Counted from the first letter of the stretch, positions 15,485 through 25,614 are shown. The stretch: 64,000 nt of DNA from Acinetobacter calcoaceticus (GCF_004345325.1 NZ_SLVJ01000016.1:25360-89359), one strand, 5' to 3'. Numbers and translations: made by a program. The notes: a model not told the origin generated them from the letters alone.

Positions 15485-16633
15485 TTAATGTATGACCCAA
15501 GCGCTGAGCAGCACTAGGCTCAGACTGATGATTAGAAAAATTTGACTTAGGCTCGGTATCCATTTCAACCCTTCGAGCAATAGCCCAATCGCAACATAAT
15601 AGCTAAATCCCAGTATTGCACTGGCGATTCCTTTGTGTTGAGGATATGCAGATAAGGCATGTGCCAAGAGATTCGGGATCGCCATGGCATAGGCCAACAT
15701 CATTAAAAACATTGGCAAAAAGAAATAGGCACTGGCGGCGAGTAAATAACTCAGTGCAGTGGCCAACAGGCACAGTACGGCGCTCAGTTTTAAGCTCAAT
15801 GCGGCGCTGTTGTGGGGATGTTTTTGCAAGATGGCCCGATTGATGGCGACTCCAAGCACAGCACCCACACTGATCCATACACCGCTCCAAGGCAACCAGT
15901 GCGCGGTTTGCGGATGCTGTGAAAATAAAAAAGCTGATTTTAAATAATAACTAAAAATCAGCAGATTATATCCAGTGATCAAGGCTGCGAAGCAAATCAC
16001 TTTCGCGTCCGTGATCAAGCGCAGACTGATCTTAAACAAGGGGATGGTGCTGTTGTGCGAGCTGTGCTGAGAGGCAAAAGTTGCTTTGGTTTCTCGAATA
16101 CACATGGCACTACAGATACCGATCACGGCAGCGCTTGAGGCCAAAAAGTAAAATACCCCACGGTAGCCATAATATTGCGTCAGTAGTGCGCCGATGAAGA
16201 TACCAATACTGGGACTGACTGCGATAAATAAGCCAACCCAAGCAAATACCTGCATCAACTGGCTTGGATTCAAGCGATCTCTTAACATGGTTTGGGTGAT
16301 CACAGAGCCAACCGCAATACCGAAACCAGAAAGGCAGCGCAAGAGCAAGAGTTGATCAAAATCATGGCTATATAATATTGCAACACTACATAGACTATAG
16401 ATGCTCAAGCCGATCAGTAGCACTGGTTTGCGACCGATATAATCACTGAGAATGCCCCAGATGAGGACACCTACGGCAAAACCGACAAAGTATAAGCTGA
16501 GGGTTTGGGAAATGCTGTTGCTGTCGACATCAAAGGCCAGCGCCATACTGACCAAGGCGGGGCTATATAAAGTTTCGACGATCTGCGGCAACATGATCAG
16601 CACGATGATGATCGCAAGCTGAGTTCTATTCAT
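15485..16633 (-). CDS. MFS transporter (Bcr/CflA-like)
   Basis: 382 residues from ATG 16633 (MNRTQLA); the open frame extends 12 codons further without a ribosome binding site. Twelve hydrophobic segments are expected. The motif between helices 2 and 3 is GILSDYIGRKPVLLIG, and RCLSGFGIAVGSVI in helix 4 is typical of drug:H+ antiporters of the Bcr/CflA group. Substrate unknown. It is divergent from an AraC-type regulator gene 103 bases away, which is the usual arrangement for a regulator controlling its transporter. Confidence 0.85.
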   Translation of the reverse strand: MNRTQLAIIIVLIMLPQIVETLYSPALVSMALAFDVDSNSISQTLSLYFVGFAVGVLIWGILSDYIGRKPVLLIGLSIYSLCSVAILYSHDFDQLLLLRCLSGFGIAVGSVITQTMLRDRLNPSQLMQVFAWVGLFIAVSPSIGIFIGALLTQYYGYRGVFYFLASSAAVIGICSAMCIRETKATFASQHSSHNSTIPLFKISLRLITDAKVICFAALITGYNLLIFSYYLKSAFLFSQHPQTAHWLPWSGVWISVGAVLGVAINRAILQKHPHNSAALSLKLSAVLCLLATALSYLLAASAYFFLPMFLMMLAYAMAIPNLLAHALSAYPQHKGIASAILGFSYYVAIGLLLEGLKWIPSLSQIFLIISLSLVLLSAWVIH

Positions 16634-16736
16634 TGTGATTCTGCGGCAAGGTGGCTGTAAATACAGCACTATAGGCAGTTTTGATTTATGCTTTTATAAT
16701 GATTCGGACTAAAACTATCGAAAATGGGACAACATC

Positions 16737-17498
16737 ATGGCTTGGGTGAATGCGTCGACTGATTTTGATGCGGATCGCTTGCCGCAACCGGTTTTGGCGG
16801 TGGCATCCGAGTTTCAACAACACCATTCTCCTTTACATCAACATCATAAGGGGCAGTTGCTGTATATCACCGCAGGTTATGTGGAAGTTTATCTGCAAGA
16901 GGCGCATCGTTATTGTGTACTGACCCCACAGTTTATGGTGTGGATTCCGCCACAAACCTTACATAAGATCAAAGTGAAACAGCGGATTCAGTACCATTCA
17001 GTGTGGATTGATCCCGATGAGTATGCGCTATTGAAGCAGACCAAGATCTTTCTGCCTTCGACTTTATTGAGCGCTGTGTTGCAGCGCATGATGAGCTTTG
17101 AACTCGATCAGGATTGGCAGCAGGGCATGGCACAACACCTGATTCAACTGTGTTTGGCGGAGTTGCAACAACTAGATCCTGAGCCTTTGTTATTGCCCTT
17201 GCCTCAGTCAGCAAAAATCCGCAGTGTGCTGGATCAGTTTGCACTACCACCAAGCCGTTCGGCGCTGGCTGCTGCATTACATATCAGTGAGAAAACCCTC
17301 ACTCGACAGTTTCAAAAAGACACCCAACTGAGCTATCAGCAATGGCGGCAAAACTACAAATTAATGTTGGCGATTAAGCTGTTGGCTGAGAAAAAGAGGA
17401 TCTCTGAGATTGCAGACCATCTCGAATTTTCCAGTGATAGTGCGTTTATCTACTTTTTCAAACAACTTACAGGTTGTAGCCCATCACGGTATTTTTAG
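16737..17498 (+). CDS. AraC family transcriptional regulator
   Basis: 253 residues. The N-terminal half is a cupin-like sensor domain (HHSPLHQHHKGQLLYITAGY, WIPPQTLHKIK), the C-terminal half carries the two helix-turn-helix units: LAAALHISEKTLTRQFQKDT and ISEIADHLEFSSDSAFIYFF, followed by the family ending GCSPSRYF. It probably activates the divergent MFS gene in response to a small ligand. The intergenic space of 103 bases must contain both promoters. No obvious operator repeat was found there. Confidence 0.9.
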   Translation: MAWVNASTDFDADRLPQPVLAVASEFQQHHSPLHQHHKGQLLYITAGYVEVYLQEAHRYCVLTPQFMVWIPPQTLHKIKVKQRIQYHSVWIDPDEYALLKQTKIFLPSTLLSAVLQRMMSFELDQDWQQGMAQHLIQLCLAELQQLDPEPLLLPLPQSAKIRSVLDQFALPPSRSALAAALHISEKTLTRQFQKDTQLSYQQWRQNYKLMLAIKLLAEKKRISEIADHLEFSSDSAFIYFFKQLTGCSPSRYF

Positions 17499-17629
17499 CG
17501 TGAGCCTCAATTCATAGTCAGCAGCCTCAAGCATAGCTTGAGGCCTATACCAAAAATCATGATGTTACTTTGCATCTCACTTGCCTACACTGTGCATCTG
17601 TTGCAGATAGATTGGAAGTCGAGGTAGAG

Positions 17630-18370
17630 ATGGTGGCGTTTATCCTAGGTGTTTTTGCCTTTGCAGGCATGGTGAAGGGCATGATTGGCCTCGGTTTGCC
17701 AGCACTTTCGATGGGATTGTTGACCATTGCGATGAGCCCCTATCAAGCGGCCAGTCTATTGGTGATCCCCTCAATGTTGACCAACTTCTGGCAGTTATTT
17801 GCAGAGGGTGGGGTGCTGCGTCTATTGCGCCGTTTTTGGACTTTGATCTTGGGAATGGTGGTTGGTTCCACGTGGAGTATTTTCCCGACGTTAAATGAGA
17901 CTGATTTTCCCAGTGAGGCCTTATTGGGCAGCATGTTGGCGCTGTATGGATTGTACGGATTATTTGCCAAAAAACTGCCAGACCTCAGCCCCTATCAAGC
18001 CTGGCTATCTCCCTTGGTCGGTTATTTGGGTGGGGCTTTGGGCGTGTCGACTGGCGTGGTCTTGATCCCTATTGTGCCCTATATCCAGTCCTTGCAATTG
18101 AAACGAGATGATCTGGTACAAAGTCTAGGATTGGCCTTTACTGTGGCGACCGTATGCTTGGCGGTGTTTATTTATCGCAATCCTGTGGATCAGCAAGCAA
18201 TTGATTTCTCAATGGCTTGGTTGGGATTGATCCCTGCATTGATCGGAATGTGGTTCGGGACCAAAATCCGCTATCGTATTTCTGAGGCGCGGTTTCGTCG
18301 CTTGTTTTTCATCGGCTTGGTGGCCTTGGGCGGTTATATGTTGATTCGGACCTTGGTTGAGTTTTTATAG
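17630..18370 (+). CDS. TauE/SafE family permease (sulfite/anion exporter-like)
   Basis: 246 residues from ATG 17630, with AGGTAGAG immediately upstream; a longer frame from 17570 lacks a plausible start signal. Eight or so hydrophobic helices form the two TauE repeats; FAFAGMVKGMIGLGLPALSM and the mirrored LVGYLGGALGVSTGVVLIP are the diagnostic glycine-rich helices. Members move sulfonates, sulfite or related anions across the inner membrane; the substrate here is unknown. The gene stands alone 130 bases after the AraC gene. Confidence 0.85.
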   Translation: MVAFILGVFAFAGMVKGMIGLGLPALSMGLLTIAMSPYQAASLLVIPSMLTNFWQLFAEGGVLRLLRRFWTLILGMVVGSTWSIFPTLNETDFPSEALLGSMLALYGLYGLFAKKLPDLSPYQAWLSPLVGYLGGALGVSTGVVLIPIVPYIQSLQLKRDDLVQSLGLAFTVATVCLAVFIYRNPVDQQAIDFSMAWLGLIPALIGMWFGTKIRYRISEARFRRLFFIGLVALGGYMLIRTLVEFL

Positions 18371-18645
18371 GTCAATATTACTATTCATAGTCACTATAAT
18401 ATAAGTTGAGTGAGCGCTATATAAATCAACCAACTTGAATAATAAAATGTGATAGAAACATCAATATAATTTATTTATGTGAAATAGAGTGGAAAGTGGC
18501 GTAACGTATTTGTGGTTTTTAAAATTAGAAAACTGAGTTTTTGGAACTGAGTCTGGGACTCAGTATTTTAAAAAACCATTTAATTACATTTCCCAATCAA
18601 CTGGTTTTGACCACTCGATTGGGGACGCGAATGAGAAAATAGAAA
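18371..18645. other. Intergenic region upstream of aqpZ
   Basis: 275 bases, AT-rich. A hairpin-like stretch (CTGAGTTTTTGGAACTGAGT and GACTCAGTATTTT, about 18532-18570) is followed by A-runs. It should contain the aqpZ promoter; nothing else is recognised. Confidence 0.35.
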
Positions 18646-19374
18646 ATGAAAAAATTACTCGCAGAGTTTTTAGGCACCTTTTGGTTGGTGTTTGGCGGTT
18701 GTGGCAGTGCAGTCTTTGCGGCAGCATTTCCTGAACTTGGGATTGGTTTTGCAGGTGTAGCACTGGCTTTTGGTCTGACTGTATTAACTGCGGCCTATGC
18801 TTTGGGTCATATTTCCGGTGGGCATTTTAACCCAGCGGTGTCGATAGGATTATTTGCTGGTGGTCGTTTTGATGGTAAAGAGCTGCTCCCCTATATATTG
18901 GCCCAGCTGTCAGGTGGTATTTTAGCCGCTGCCATTTTATATTTTATTTTGCAAGGGCAGGCAGGTTTTAGTGGGGTCGGTGGTTTTGCAAGTAATGGTT
19001 ATGAAGCCCTTTCGCCAAACCAGTATTCAATATATTCAGCCATTTTAATTGAAGTGGTACTGACTGCATTTTTCCTGATCGTGATCATGGGTGCCACCAG
19101 CAAAAAAGCGCCAGTGGGTTTTGCACCGATTGCGATTGGTTTGGCATTGACCCTGATCCATTTGATCAGTATCCCGATCACCAATACCTCAGTTAATCCA
19201 GCACGCAGTACCGCAGTGGCGTTGTTTGCGGAAACTGCGGCACTGGGTCAATTGTGGGTGTTCTGGGTTGCGCCGATCGTGGGTGCGGTTGCTGGAGCAT
19301 TCATCTATCGCTTGATTGAAACTGAAGTTGAGGAAAAGGATCAAGTTGCAGATATGCAGTTGAGCTTGGATTAA
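18646..19374 (+). CDS. aqpZ: Aquaporin Z
   Basis: 242 residues with six helices and two half-helices carrying the NPA boxes: HFNPAVSIG near residue 63 and SVNPARSTA near 184. The N-terminus [20 protein letters not shown] and the aromatic/arginine filter residue after the second NPA (NPAR) mark the water-selective AqpZ class rather than GlpF. It is an inner-membrane water channel, working as a tetramer. The acidic C-terminal tail ([12 protein letters not shown]) is somewhat longer than in E. coli. A hairpin at 19405-19434 (TTCGATCC/GGATCGAA) follows, without a T-run. Confidence 0.95.
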   Translation: MKKLLAEFLGTFWLVFGGCGSAVFAAAFPELGIGFAGVALAFGLTVLTAAYALGHISGGHFNPAVSIGLFAGGRFDGKELLPYILAQLSGGILAAAILYFILQGQAGFSGVGGFASNGYEALSPNQYSIYSAILIEVVLTAFFLIVIMGATSKKAPVGFAPIAIGLALTLIHLISIPITNTSVNPARSTAVALFAETAALGQLWVFWVAPIVGAVAGAFIYRLIETEVEEKDQVADMQLSLD

Positions 19375-19453
19375 GCATTCACCCGTGCTGTTGAGCGGAT
19401 ACCGTTCGATCCTCCACTGCGCTGGGGGATCGAAGGTTTAGATAATCGGGCAT

Positions 19454-20374
19454 TTAAATATTTGAGTTATTTTTCCTGAACAGGCTCAGATGAATTTGAT
19501 GAATAAACATGATTCCCAATAAAATAAATATCGCACCGAATATAAACCAGCTACTGGGTCGATAATCAAAGATCATCCATGACAGTATCACTGCAAAGAT
19601 GGGCTCTGATAGCTCTGTCACTTGTACTTTTGCAGCATTTAAATAAATGAGCGCTTTGGTGGTGCAGTAAAACCCAAGTATGGTGGGGAATATAGCCAAA
19701 GCGATTAAACCGCTGATGCTGGTTAAACTCAGTTTTATCGGGTGTAGGTTGAGTATAAAGGGGATAAATAAATAGACTGCGCCGAATATTAATAAATACT
19801 TGGTTAAAAATATGCCGCCATTGAGTTGAAACTTTTTCACGAGTACAGAAAAAACCCCATAACCTGTCCCAGCCAAAGCCGCATTGATTAATAAAAATCG
19901 ATGACTGCCGCCTGGCCAAGAAATGATAAAAATCCCAATAATTGCACACAGCGTCCCGATGATTGCTGAAACATAAATGCGCTCTTTTAATAAAAAATTG
20001 CCGAAAATCAGCGCTGATATCGCAGCTGAGGCCATGAGAATCACCACGACACTGGGCGCAGCACCATAGTGATAGGCAATCGTCTCAAAGAAAAACAGGC
20101 TGAATATACCGAGGAATGCACAGATGGCGATGTGTAAAAACAGGACCTTGGGTGTTTTTTGCGGATTGATTGCGCTTCGCTGAGCTTGGGAAGGGGTTCT
20201 CAAAAATAGCAGCGTTAGTGCGATCACAGCGATGATGGTTTTAAAAAAAGCAATATCTTGAGCAGTTAAGCCACTACTCATCAGGAGTTTACTCAATATA
20301 CCCACGGTGGCATTGAGTATTGCTGCGGACAGCGCAAACAGAATACCCATGATTATTTTGTTTTTGTTGTTCAT
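19454..20374 (-). CDS. EamA/DMT family transporter
   Basis: 306 residues, ten hydrophobic helices in two EamA repeats. The first repeat begins GILFALSAAILNATVGILSK and contains FFKTIIAVIALTLLF; the second includes TVILGFYCTTKALIYLNAAK-type helices with the typical ELSEPIFAVILSW ending. AGGATGATCA precedes the ATG at 20374. Such permeases export amino acids or other metabolites; substrate unknown. A LysR gene lies 56 bases upstream on the same strand, so regulator and transporter may be one transcription unit. Confidence 0.88.
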   Translation of the reverse strand: MNNKNKIIMGILFALSAAILNATVGILSKLLMSSGLTAQDIAFFKTIIAVIALTLLFLRTPSQAQRSAINPQKTPKVLFLHIAICAFLGIFSLFFFETIAYHYGAAPSVVVILMASAAISALIFGNFLLKERIYVSAIIGTLCAIIGIFIISWPGGSHRFLLINAALAGTGYGVFSVLVKKFQLNGGIFLTKYLLIFGAVYLFIPFILNLHPIKLSLTSISGLIALAIFPTILGFYCTTKALIYLNAAKVQVTELSEPIFAVILSWMIFDYRPSSWFIFGAIFILLGIMFIHQIHLSLFRKNNSNI

Positions 20375-20430
20375 TGATCATCCTGAGATATATAGACCTC
20401 TAGATGATCTTAGCCATAGCGCCTTATCGA

Positions 20431-21324
20431 TTATGTAAATTTATGCGCGATAAAAAACTGAGTTAAATGCTGATAGGGCAGCGGCAGCTTGGCGAAGTTT
20501 TTTGCGGCCAGTTGTAGTTTGCGATTGGCCCATGCGCCACTGAGTTCAATTTGCTGGAAATCATAGTCTTGTGCCATACGCAGTGCGGCGCGTTTCGGCA
20601 TAATTGCAATACCGACCCCATCGGCGACGACTTGGGCAATGGCATTAAAGTTCGGTAGACGCATACGATATTGGAGCTGAGCACCCAATACTTTGGCCTG
20701 ATTTTCAATCGATTGCTGCAAGGAGTGATATTGCATCAGTCCAACAAAGGGCGAGTGAATCACATCGACTAAGTCCAATTGTGCTTGGGCAGCCAAAGCA
20801 TGTCCATGTGGGCAAATCAGCACCAAGGGATCATCAAACAGTGGAAGGGTCTGCAAATCAGTGGCGGCAAAAAAGTCAGTGACGATGCCAAGCAGCGCCT
20901 GTCCTTTTTGCAGCGCATGGATAATATCGGTACTTTCTGCTTCTTTAAAGTCGATGCGTAGTTGCGGATTTTGGTTGAGATATTGCGGTAATAACAACGG
21001 TAAATATTCACTTTGCGCCGAAGAGTTACACCACAGTAAGATCTCGGTTTGTTGACCGCTGACAAAGCCCTGCATCTGTTGTTGTAGCTGATGATAGTCT
21101 TGAATGAGTGCCTGCGCATGTTGCGCAAAGCATTGACCTGCAAGGGTTAGCTTGACCCCAGCCGAATGGCGATAGAACAAGCTCACTTGATAGCTGAGTT
21201 CAAGTTTTTTAATTCGTTCACTGGCCGCTTGCAACGAAATCGCAGAGCGTTCGGCACCTTTGGTCAGGCTACCGCTATCTACGATGTTGAGGAACAGTTG
21301 CAGGTCAAAAAAGTCGAGGCGCAT
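20431..21324 (-). CDS. LysR family transcriptional regulator
   Basis: 297 residues. Winged helix-turn-helix at the N-terminus: LQLFLNIVDSGSLTKGAERS and SAISLQAASERIKKLE; the rest is the periplasmic-binding-like effector domain (EILLWCNSSAQSEYLPLLL). It lies 56 bases upstream of the EamA transporter on the same strand and may control it. The glutamine-rich linker (QDYHQLQQQMQG) is a normal connecting helix. Confidence 0.9.
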   Translation of the reverse strand: MRLDFFDLQLFLNIVDSGSLTKGAERSAISLQAASERIKKLELSYQVSLFYRHSAGVKLTLAGQCFAQHAQALIQDYHQLQQQMQGFVSGQQTEILLWCNSSAQSEYLPLLLPQYLNQNPQLRIDFKEAESTDIIHALQKGQALLGIVTDFFAATDLQTLPLFDDPLVLICPHGHALAAQAQLDLVDVIHSPFVGLMQYHSLQQSIENQAKVLGAQLQYRMRLPNFNAIAQVVADGVGIAIMPKRAALRMAQDYDFQQIELSGAWANRKLQLAAKNFAKLPLPYQHLTQFFIAHKFT

Positions 21325-21444
21325 GATTCGGTATAATCAGGGGACAGTGGGTGGTGTAACTATATTAACCTTAACCCGTGTTGTCGCAATAAAAATAGCG
21401 CCTTCCAAAGCAATCACATAAACATTGTCCTTAGAGAAAGCGAC

Positions 21445-21804
21445 TTAGTCATCCTCTCCATCCTCTGGCGGAGGTGAATACGTGATTATACTCACGGTAA
21501 TGATATAGGTCAGTAAAAAGGGCAGTAGACACAACAGCGTGAGCATAATAAGCCCAATATCGGAACGAGTCATGTTTAAAGAAATGAAGAACATTAAAAC
21601 AAAATTTAAAAAACCAATACCGAGCAAATTACCGCGATCAAGCAGCTGAGATATTTTTTTAAGCAAGATGGGAATAAAAATACCGATCAGGGCGGGGACG
21701 AATAAAATAATTAAATATTCATTTTGGATGTCAAAGTTGAGGTGGATGAACAATAAACTTGTCGGCAGTAGAGATAGGGCGAAAGCTAAGATTATTTTGA
21801 ACAT
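21445..21804 (-). CDS. Membrane protein of unknown function
   Basis: 119 residues with four hydrophobic helices (FALSLLPTSLLFIHL, LIILFVPALIGIFIPILL, FLNFVLMFFISL, IMLTLLCLLPFLLTYIITV) and a short acidic tail ending PPPEDGEDD. It should be an inner-membrane protein with both ends on one side. No family recognised. It stands alone between a LysR gene and a divergent secreted-protein gene. Confidence 0.6.
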   Translation of the reverse strand: MFKIILAFALSLLPTSLLFIHLNFDIQNEYLIILFVPALIGIFIPILLKKISQLLDRGNLLGIGFLNFVLMFFISLNMTRSDIGLIMLTLLCLLPFLLTYIITVSIITYSPPPEDGEDD

Positions 21805-21927
21805 TGCTTAAAATTATTGTTGAGAACGGGGTAATATACGATGTTTAATCTTAAATCGCCATTATTGGTTGGTTCTGTTTTTTAATGCATAGATAACATT
21901 TACAAGACGATTAGGGATATATTCACC

Positions 21928-22614
21928 ATGACCAAATCACATAAAATTGCACTGGCACTTTTCAGTAGTTGCATGATCGCCACGCATTCCGCCTCTGCCA
22001 AAACGGACAGCAATAGCAGTGATGCCGCCAAAGCAAAAAATGTGGCGGAGTTACTGCTTGGAGTATTTTCTCAAGATCCAAGTCAACCCAATCGGGTCAA
22101 TATCCAGTTTAAAGCAGCGATCGCAGGGATTACTGAAGCGGAAGCAATAAAAAACCTCGGTGTCGATGCAAATGTAATCTCATCACCATCAGCCATGATG
22201 AAAGAAATGATGCGTGATCAGTTTAGTCCTGAAGATATGGCGATTATTAGCCCCGCTTTGGATCGCCAAATATTATCGCAAACTAAAATCATGCAGAGTT
22301 GTAAACTCACGGGTCAAATGACCCAGCCGAGCACAACTCAGTATGAGTTTCCGGTACAGTGCCAAGTGCCATTATTGATTGATTGGAATGCGATTAAGCA
22401 GCCTGAGATCAACCAAGAGGACAGCATGGGTAAAAACTTTGCCATTGTTGCGGATTGGAGCACCAATATTATTAATACTGCGCCGCGCAATAGTTACACT
22501 ACTAAGATTCGTGTCGTCCAAGAGGGCAAAAGTTTTGTCCCTGAAATGGATGATGAAGAATATTTCCCGAGTAGCGTGACCAAACAGATTATGGGGACTT
22601 CAGAATCTGAATGA
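21928..22614 (+). CDS. Exported protein of unknown function
   Basis: 228 residues with a signal peptide (KIALALFSSCMIATHSASA, cleavage before KTDS). The mature protein is hydrophilic; two cysteines (MQSCKLTG and FPVQCQVP) could pair in the periplasm. It ends with an acidic tail (PEMDDEEYFP). I do not recognise a family. A strong terminator follows 24 bases after the stop, so it is the last gene of its transcript. Confidence 0.65.
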   Translation: MTKSHKIALALFSSCMIATHSASAKTDSNSSDAAKAKNVAELLLGVFSQDPSQPNRVNIQFKAAIAGITEAEAIKNLGVDANVISSPSAMMKEMMRDQFSPEDMAIISPALDRQILSQTKIMQSCKLTGQMTQPSTTQYEFPVQCQVPLLIDWNAIKQPEINQEDSMGKNFAIVADWSTNIINTAPRNSYTTKIRVVQEGKSFVPEMDDEEYFPSSVTKQIMGTSESE

Positions 22615-22637
22615 GCGAATGAATAAAATCTGCAACC

Positions 22638-22667
22638 AGGGATTAAGCAACTTAATCCCTTTTTTTT
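22638..22667 (+). terminator. Terminator after the exported-protein gene
   Basis: AGGGATTAAG and CTTAATCCCT form a perfect 10-bp stem with a CAA loop region and an eight-base T-run. Confidence 0.85.
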
Positions 22668-22784
22668 AATCTGGTCAAAACTGCCCCTTTATTTGTGTTA
22701 CTCAATCGCAGTACGAATGATATTTACACGATTGGGTTTTACTGCTGCAATGAGGGCTAAAATCATCAGACTAAAAATAATATT

Positions 22785-23933
22785 ATGCCAAATGATAAAG
22801 ACCCGACCATCATCGTTAAAGACACGTCAGAACATGATCCATCTGTGCAGGATCAGCATGAGTTACTTAAAGAAAAATTAAGATATAAACAGGCACTCAG
22901 AGAGAATTCGAAAAAAATCGATCATAAACAGGTCCGTCTCAATATTCAGGCCGATGCTTTGCCGAGTAAGACTTATTTTATTATGAATGCTTTGGCTGCA
23001 GTGATTGCCAGCTTTGGATTACTCTCTGATTCAGCCGCTGTGGTCATTGGCGCCATGCTGGTCGCCATGATGTTGGGGCCGATTTCTGGTATTGCATTGG
23101 CTTTTATCGATAATCGTTGGATCTTATTTAGAACAGCATTCGTGACCTTATTCATGGGTGTACTGATGATTTATGGCATCGGTTTCATCTTGGGTTTGAT
23201 CAATCTTAATCTCAGCATCACCAATGAAATATTGGCACGCACCCAACCCACGATAATGGACCTCATGATTGCTTTGGCAGGTGGTGCGGCAGGGGCTTTT
23301 GCTTCAGTATCACCGCGCCTATCTGTGGCTGTGGTCGGGGTTGCGGTTGCGACTGCATTGGTACCGCCTTTGGTGGCCAGTGGCATATTGCTGGCGCATA
23401 TGGAGTGGAAAAATTCAGCCAATGCATTTATTTTGGCAGTAACCAATATTATCGCCATACAAATCAGCTTTTCATTGGTGCTATGGATTGCAGGGTTCCG
23501 AAGAGGGTCTGATTTACAGGTTCGTAGTAATATCGTCGAGTTCATTAAACGTAATTTGATCAGTTTGTTGATACTGGTCGCGATCTCAATTTATCTCTGG
23601 TTTAACTTTATGCATATGCTGAATAAACAAATGTATGAGACCCAAACCACGCAGCAGATTAATCGCTTCTTTAATGAAAAAAATAATCTGGTCGATATCG
23701 TTCAATTTGATCCACGGCAAGATTTTACTTTGGTGCGGGTGGTGGTTCGAGGCGACACACCGCCAACAGCACAGCAGATTGATCAATTGAATCAATCCTT
23801 GCAAGCAGATGTCAAAGATCAACCCAGTTATGTTCAGGTCCGATTTATACCTGTACAAGTGATCCAAGCAGAAAATAGCCCCGATATGACCATTAAAGAC
23901 CGAGAAGCCGCACGTTTATTGGAAGGACATTAA
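22785..23933 (+). CDS. DUF389 domain membrane protein
   Basis: 382 residues. After a hydrophilic lead of about 60 residues come six or so helices with the DUF389 blocks SAAVVIGAMLVAMMLGPISG and AGGAAGAFASVSPRLSVAVV, then VATALVPPLVASGILLA. The last ~100 residues form a soluble domain (FDPRQDFTLVRVVVRGDTPP). Biochemical role is unknown for the family. The gene is alone on its transcript as far as spacing shows. Confidence 0.85.
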   Translation: MPNDKDPTIIVKDTSEHDPSVQDQHELLKEKLRYKQALRENSKKIDHKQVRLNIQADALPSKTYFIMNALAAVIASFGLLSDSAAVVIGAMLVAMMLGPISGIALAFIDNRWILFRTAFVTLFMGVLMIYGIGFILGLINLNLSITNEILARTQPTIMDLMIALAGGAAGAFASVSPRLSVAVVGVAVATALVPPLVASGILLAHMEWKNSANAFILAVTNIIAIQISFSLVLWIAGFRRGSDLQVRSNIVEFIKRNLISLLILVAISIYLWFNFMHMLNKQMYETQTTQQINRFFNEKNNLVDIVQFDPRQDFTLVRVVVRGDTPPTAQQIDQLNQSLQADVKDQPSYVQVRFIPVQVIQAENSPDMTIKDREAARLLEGH

Positions 23934-24129
23934 TACAAGTTGTGAGTATGTTCTAAGCAATTGTTGTGAATGAGAGTGAGAGAAGGAGAGATGTAGATGA
24001 GTGCGGTCAAATGGGTTTGACCTTGTGGATCGATGATCGCTAAGGTCTGAACACCTACTTAACCGCTTTCATTCGTAGCGCAGAAAACACACGATTTGAT
24101 GCGCTGAATATTATTTCAAGGGGATGGCT

Positions 24130-24777
24130 TTAAAAATTTGCTGATTCTTTGTTGGTCTTGTCTTGTTGGCTCTGTTGCTGTGTGGCATTTCTCATTTGCA
24201 GAAACTTGGGACTGACATATTCAACGTAAACTGTAAAATCCAAATGCGGAGCTGAAACGGTAATTGTTTCTTGAGCAGGACTCACAAATTCTGTGAGTCG
24301 ATCTCCTACAAACGGTTCTTTGCTTCGAACAACTTTATAACCACGCTCTTTAATATAAGAGACGATCCGATTGTAGCTTGCTTGTTTATCTTGGGTACCA
24401 TCGATATTCATAAATACGTAGTGCAATTTATTATTTGCATCAAAAGCAAACTGGGTAGATCGAAGTCCCTCTATATCAAAACCAGAGCCGTCATTTTCGA
24501 GGACTGGACCACCTGCATAAGATTCACCACCGAGTTGGTAATTTTTTAAACGTGCTTTGACCGAATCAAAAGTCGAGTCCTGTAATTTAAATCCAAGTAC
24601 TGGGGTTCCTTTTAAGTTAGGATCATCTTCTGGTGCAATAGCTTTACTTTTTTCTTCGAGCTGTTTCATTTCAACTGAAGTTGTATTGTTGTTATTCGTT
24701 GGCGCATTTTCTTTGGAACAACCCGAAAGAAATATCCATAATCCCAGCGTTGTAATTAATAGTTTCGACCTAAGCAT
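24130..24777 (-). CDS. Lipoprotein of unknown function
   Basis: 215 residues with a lipoprotein signal (LGLWIFLSGC, lipid-bearing C20) followed by an Asn/Thr-rich spacer. The folded part (about 55-190) contains VLGFKLQDSTFDSVKARLKN, YVFMNIDGTQDKQASYNRIV and a Gln-rich C-terminal tail. It should be anchored to the inner leaflet of the outer membrane. Family not recognised. Confidence 0.65.
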   Translation of the reverse strand: MLRSKLLITTLGLWIFLSGCSKENAPTNNNNTTSVEMKQLEEKSKAIAPEDDPNLKGTPVLGFKLQDSTFDSVKARLKNYQLGGESYAGGPVLENDGSGFDIEGLRSTQFAFDANNKLHYVFMNIDGTQDKQASYNRIVSYIKERGYKVVRSKEPFVGDRLTEFVSPAQETITVSAPHLDFTVYVEYVSPKFLQMRNATQQQSQQDKTNKESANF

Positions 24778-25191
24778 ATTTTCAATATCACAAGTTTTAA
24801 AATAATGCCCGCTATCCTAGCAATAATATTGCAATCCTTCAGCAAGGTACTCTACTTAAGTCTATACGTTAATTCATTATATTTATCGATTGATATTTCA
24901 GCCCTGATCCTGAAAATAATGTCTGTGCTGCAGATAAGCACTGTTAAATTTTGATCTAAAGGCAGCAGATGCTTGCTGATCATTTTTAGGCATCCACAGT
25001 GCTTGTGCAATCGTCTAATCATAGACCGTTGTATTGAGAGGATATAAATAACTGTAATGTGGTTTTAAATGCTGAATTAGATCGACGAGGTCGCTTTTTC
25101 AAATAATATGGATGATACTGGATAGGGTTATAACAAAGCCAGACTTGCGATTCTTCCGTAGAACGAATGATAACAATAATGAGATCAAATA
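24778..25191. other. Intergenic region with a possible gene relic
   Basis: 414 bases. On the minus strand, 25098 down to 24898, a frame with one TAG in the middle reads DLVDLIQHLKPHYSYLYPLN, then after the stop ALWMPKNDQQASAAFRSKFN. The composition is protein-like but there is no start, and I cannot name a family; it may be the decayed end of a gene. Confidence 0.25.
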
Positions 25192-25614
25192 ATGAAAATA
25201 AGCACCCGCATCGATCGAAATATCAAGCTCAATATAATGTTCACTGTCTTGAGTTGTTTTCTGATCTGGTTTTTGAGCAATGGTTATTTTAATCGGCACA
25301 TTGTTCACAAGAACCCACAACTTTTTTGGATTATCTTTTTGATATGCGCCATTTTAATGAGCTATAAAATGGCACGGATGAATTTTTTTATTCCTTTGAA
25401 AACCATGATTTCTCTGATTGTCGCTTTTATCATTGCTGTGATGATCGTTTTGATCACTGTTTCAGATTACAAAGATATTTTCGTGGTGAACAATTTATAT
25501 TGGTTACTGTTTTCACCAATTGGTGGTTTTAGTGTCATGAAACTGCATTTGGTGATTCCTATGATTTCAGGATTTTATTTGATCATTTTAATTTATAAAC
25601 TGTACAGGCCCTAG
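25192..25614 (+). CDS. Membrane protein of unknown function
   Basis: 140 residues from the ATG at 25192. Four hydrophobic helices: IMFTVLSCFLIWFLSNGY, LFWIIFLICAILMS, MISLIVAFIIAVMIVLITV, and LHLVIPMISGFYLIILIY, with short basic loops. No family recognised. The weak ribosome binding site (AATGAGATCAAATA) fits low expression. Confidence 0.5.
   Translation: MKISTRIDRNIKLNIMFTVLSCFLIWFLSNGYFNRHIVHKNPQLFWIIFLICAILMSYKMARMNFFIPLKTMISLIVAFIIAVMIVLITVSDYKDIFVVNNLYWLLFSPIGGFSVMKLHLVIPMISGFYLIILIYKLYRP

Noticed and set aside
25099..25320. 73-codon minus-strand frame antisense to the small membrane protein at 25192
   Set aside because: Mostly the antisense of the membrane gene; no ribosome binding site, and its sequence looks like a reverse-frame reading.
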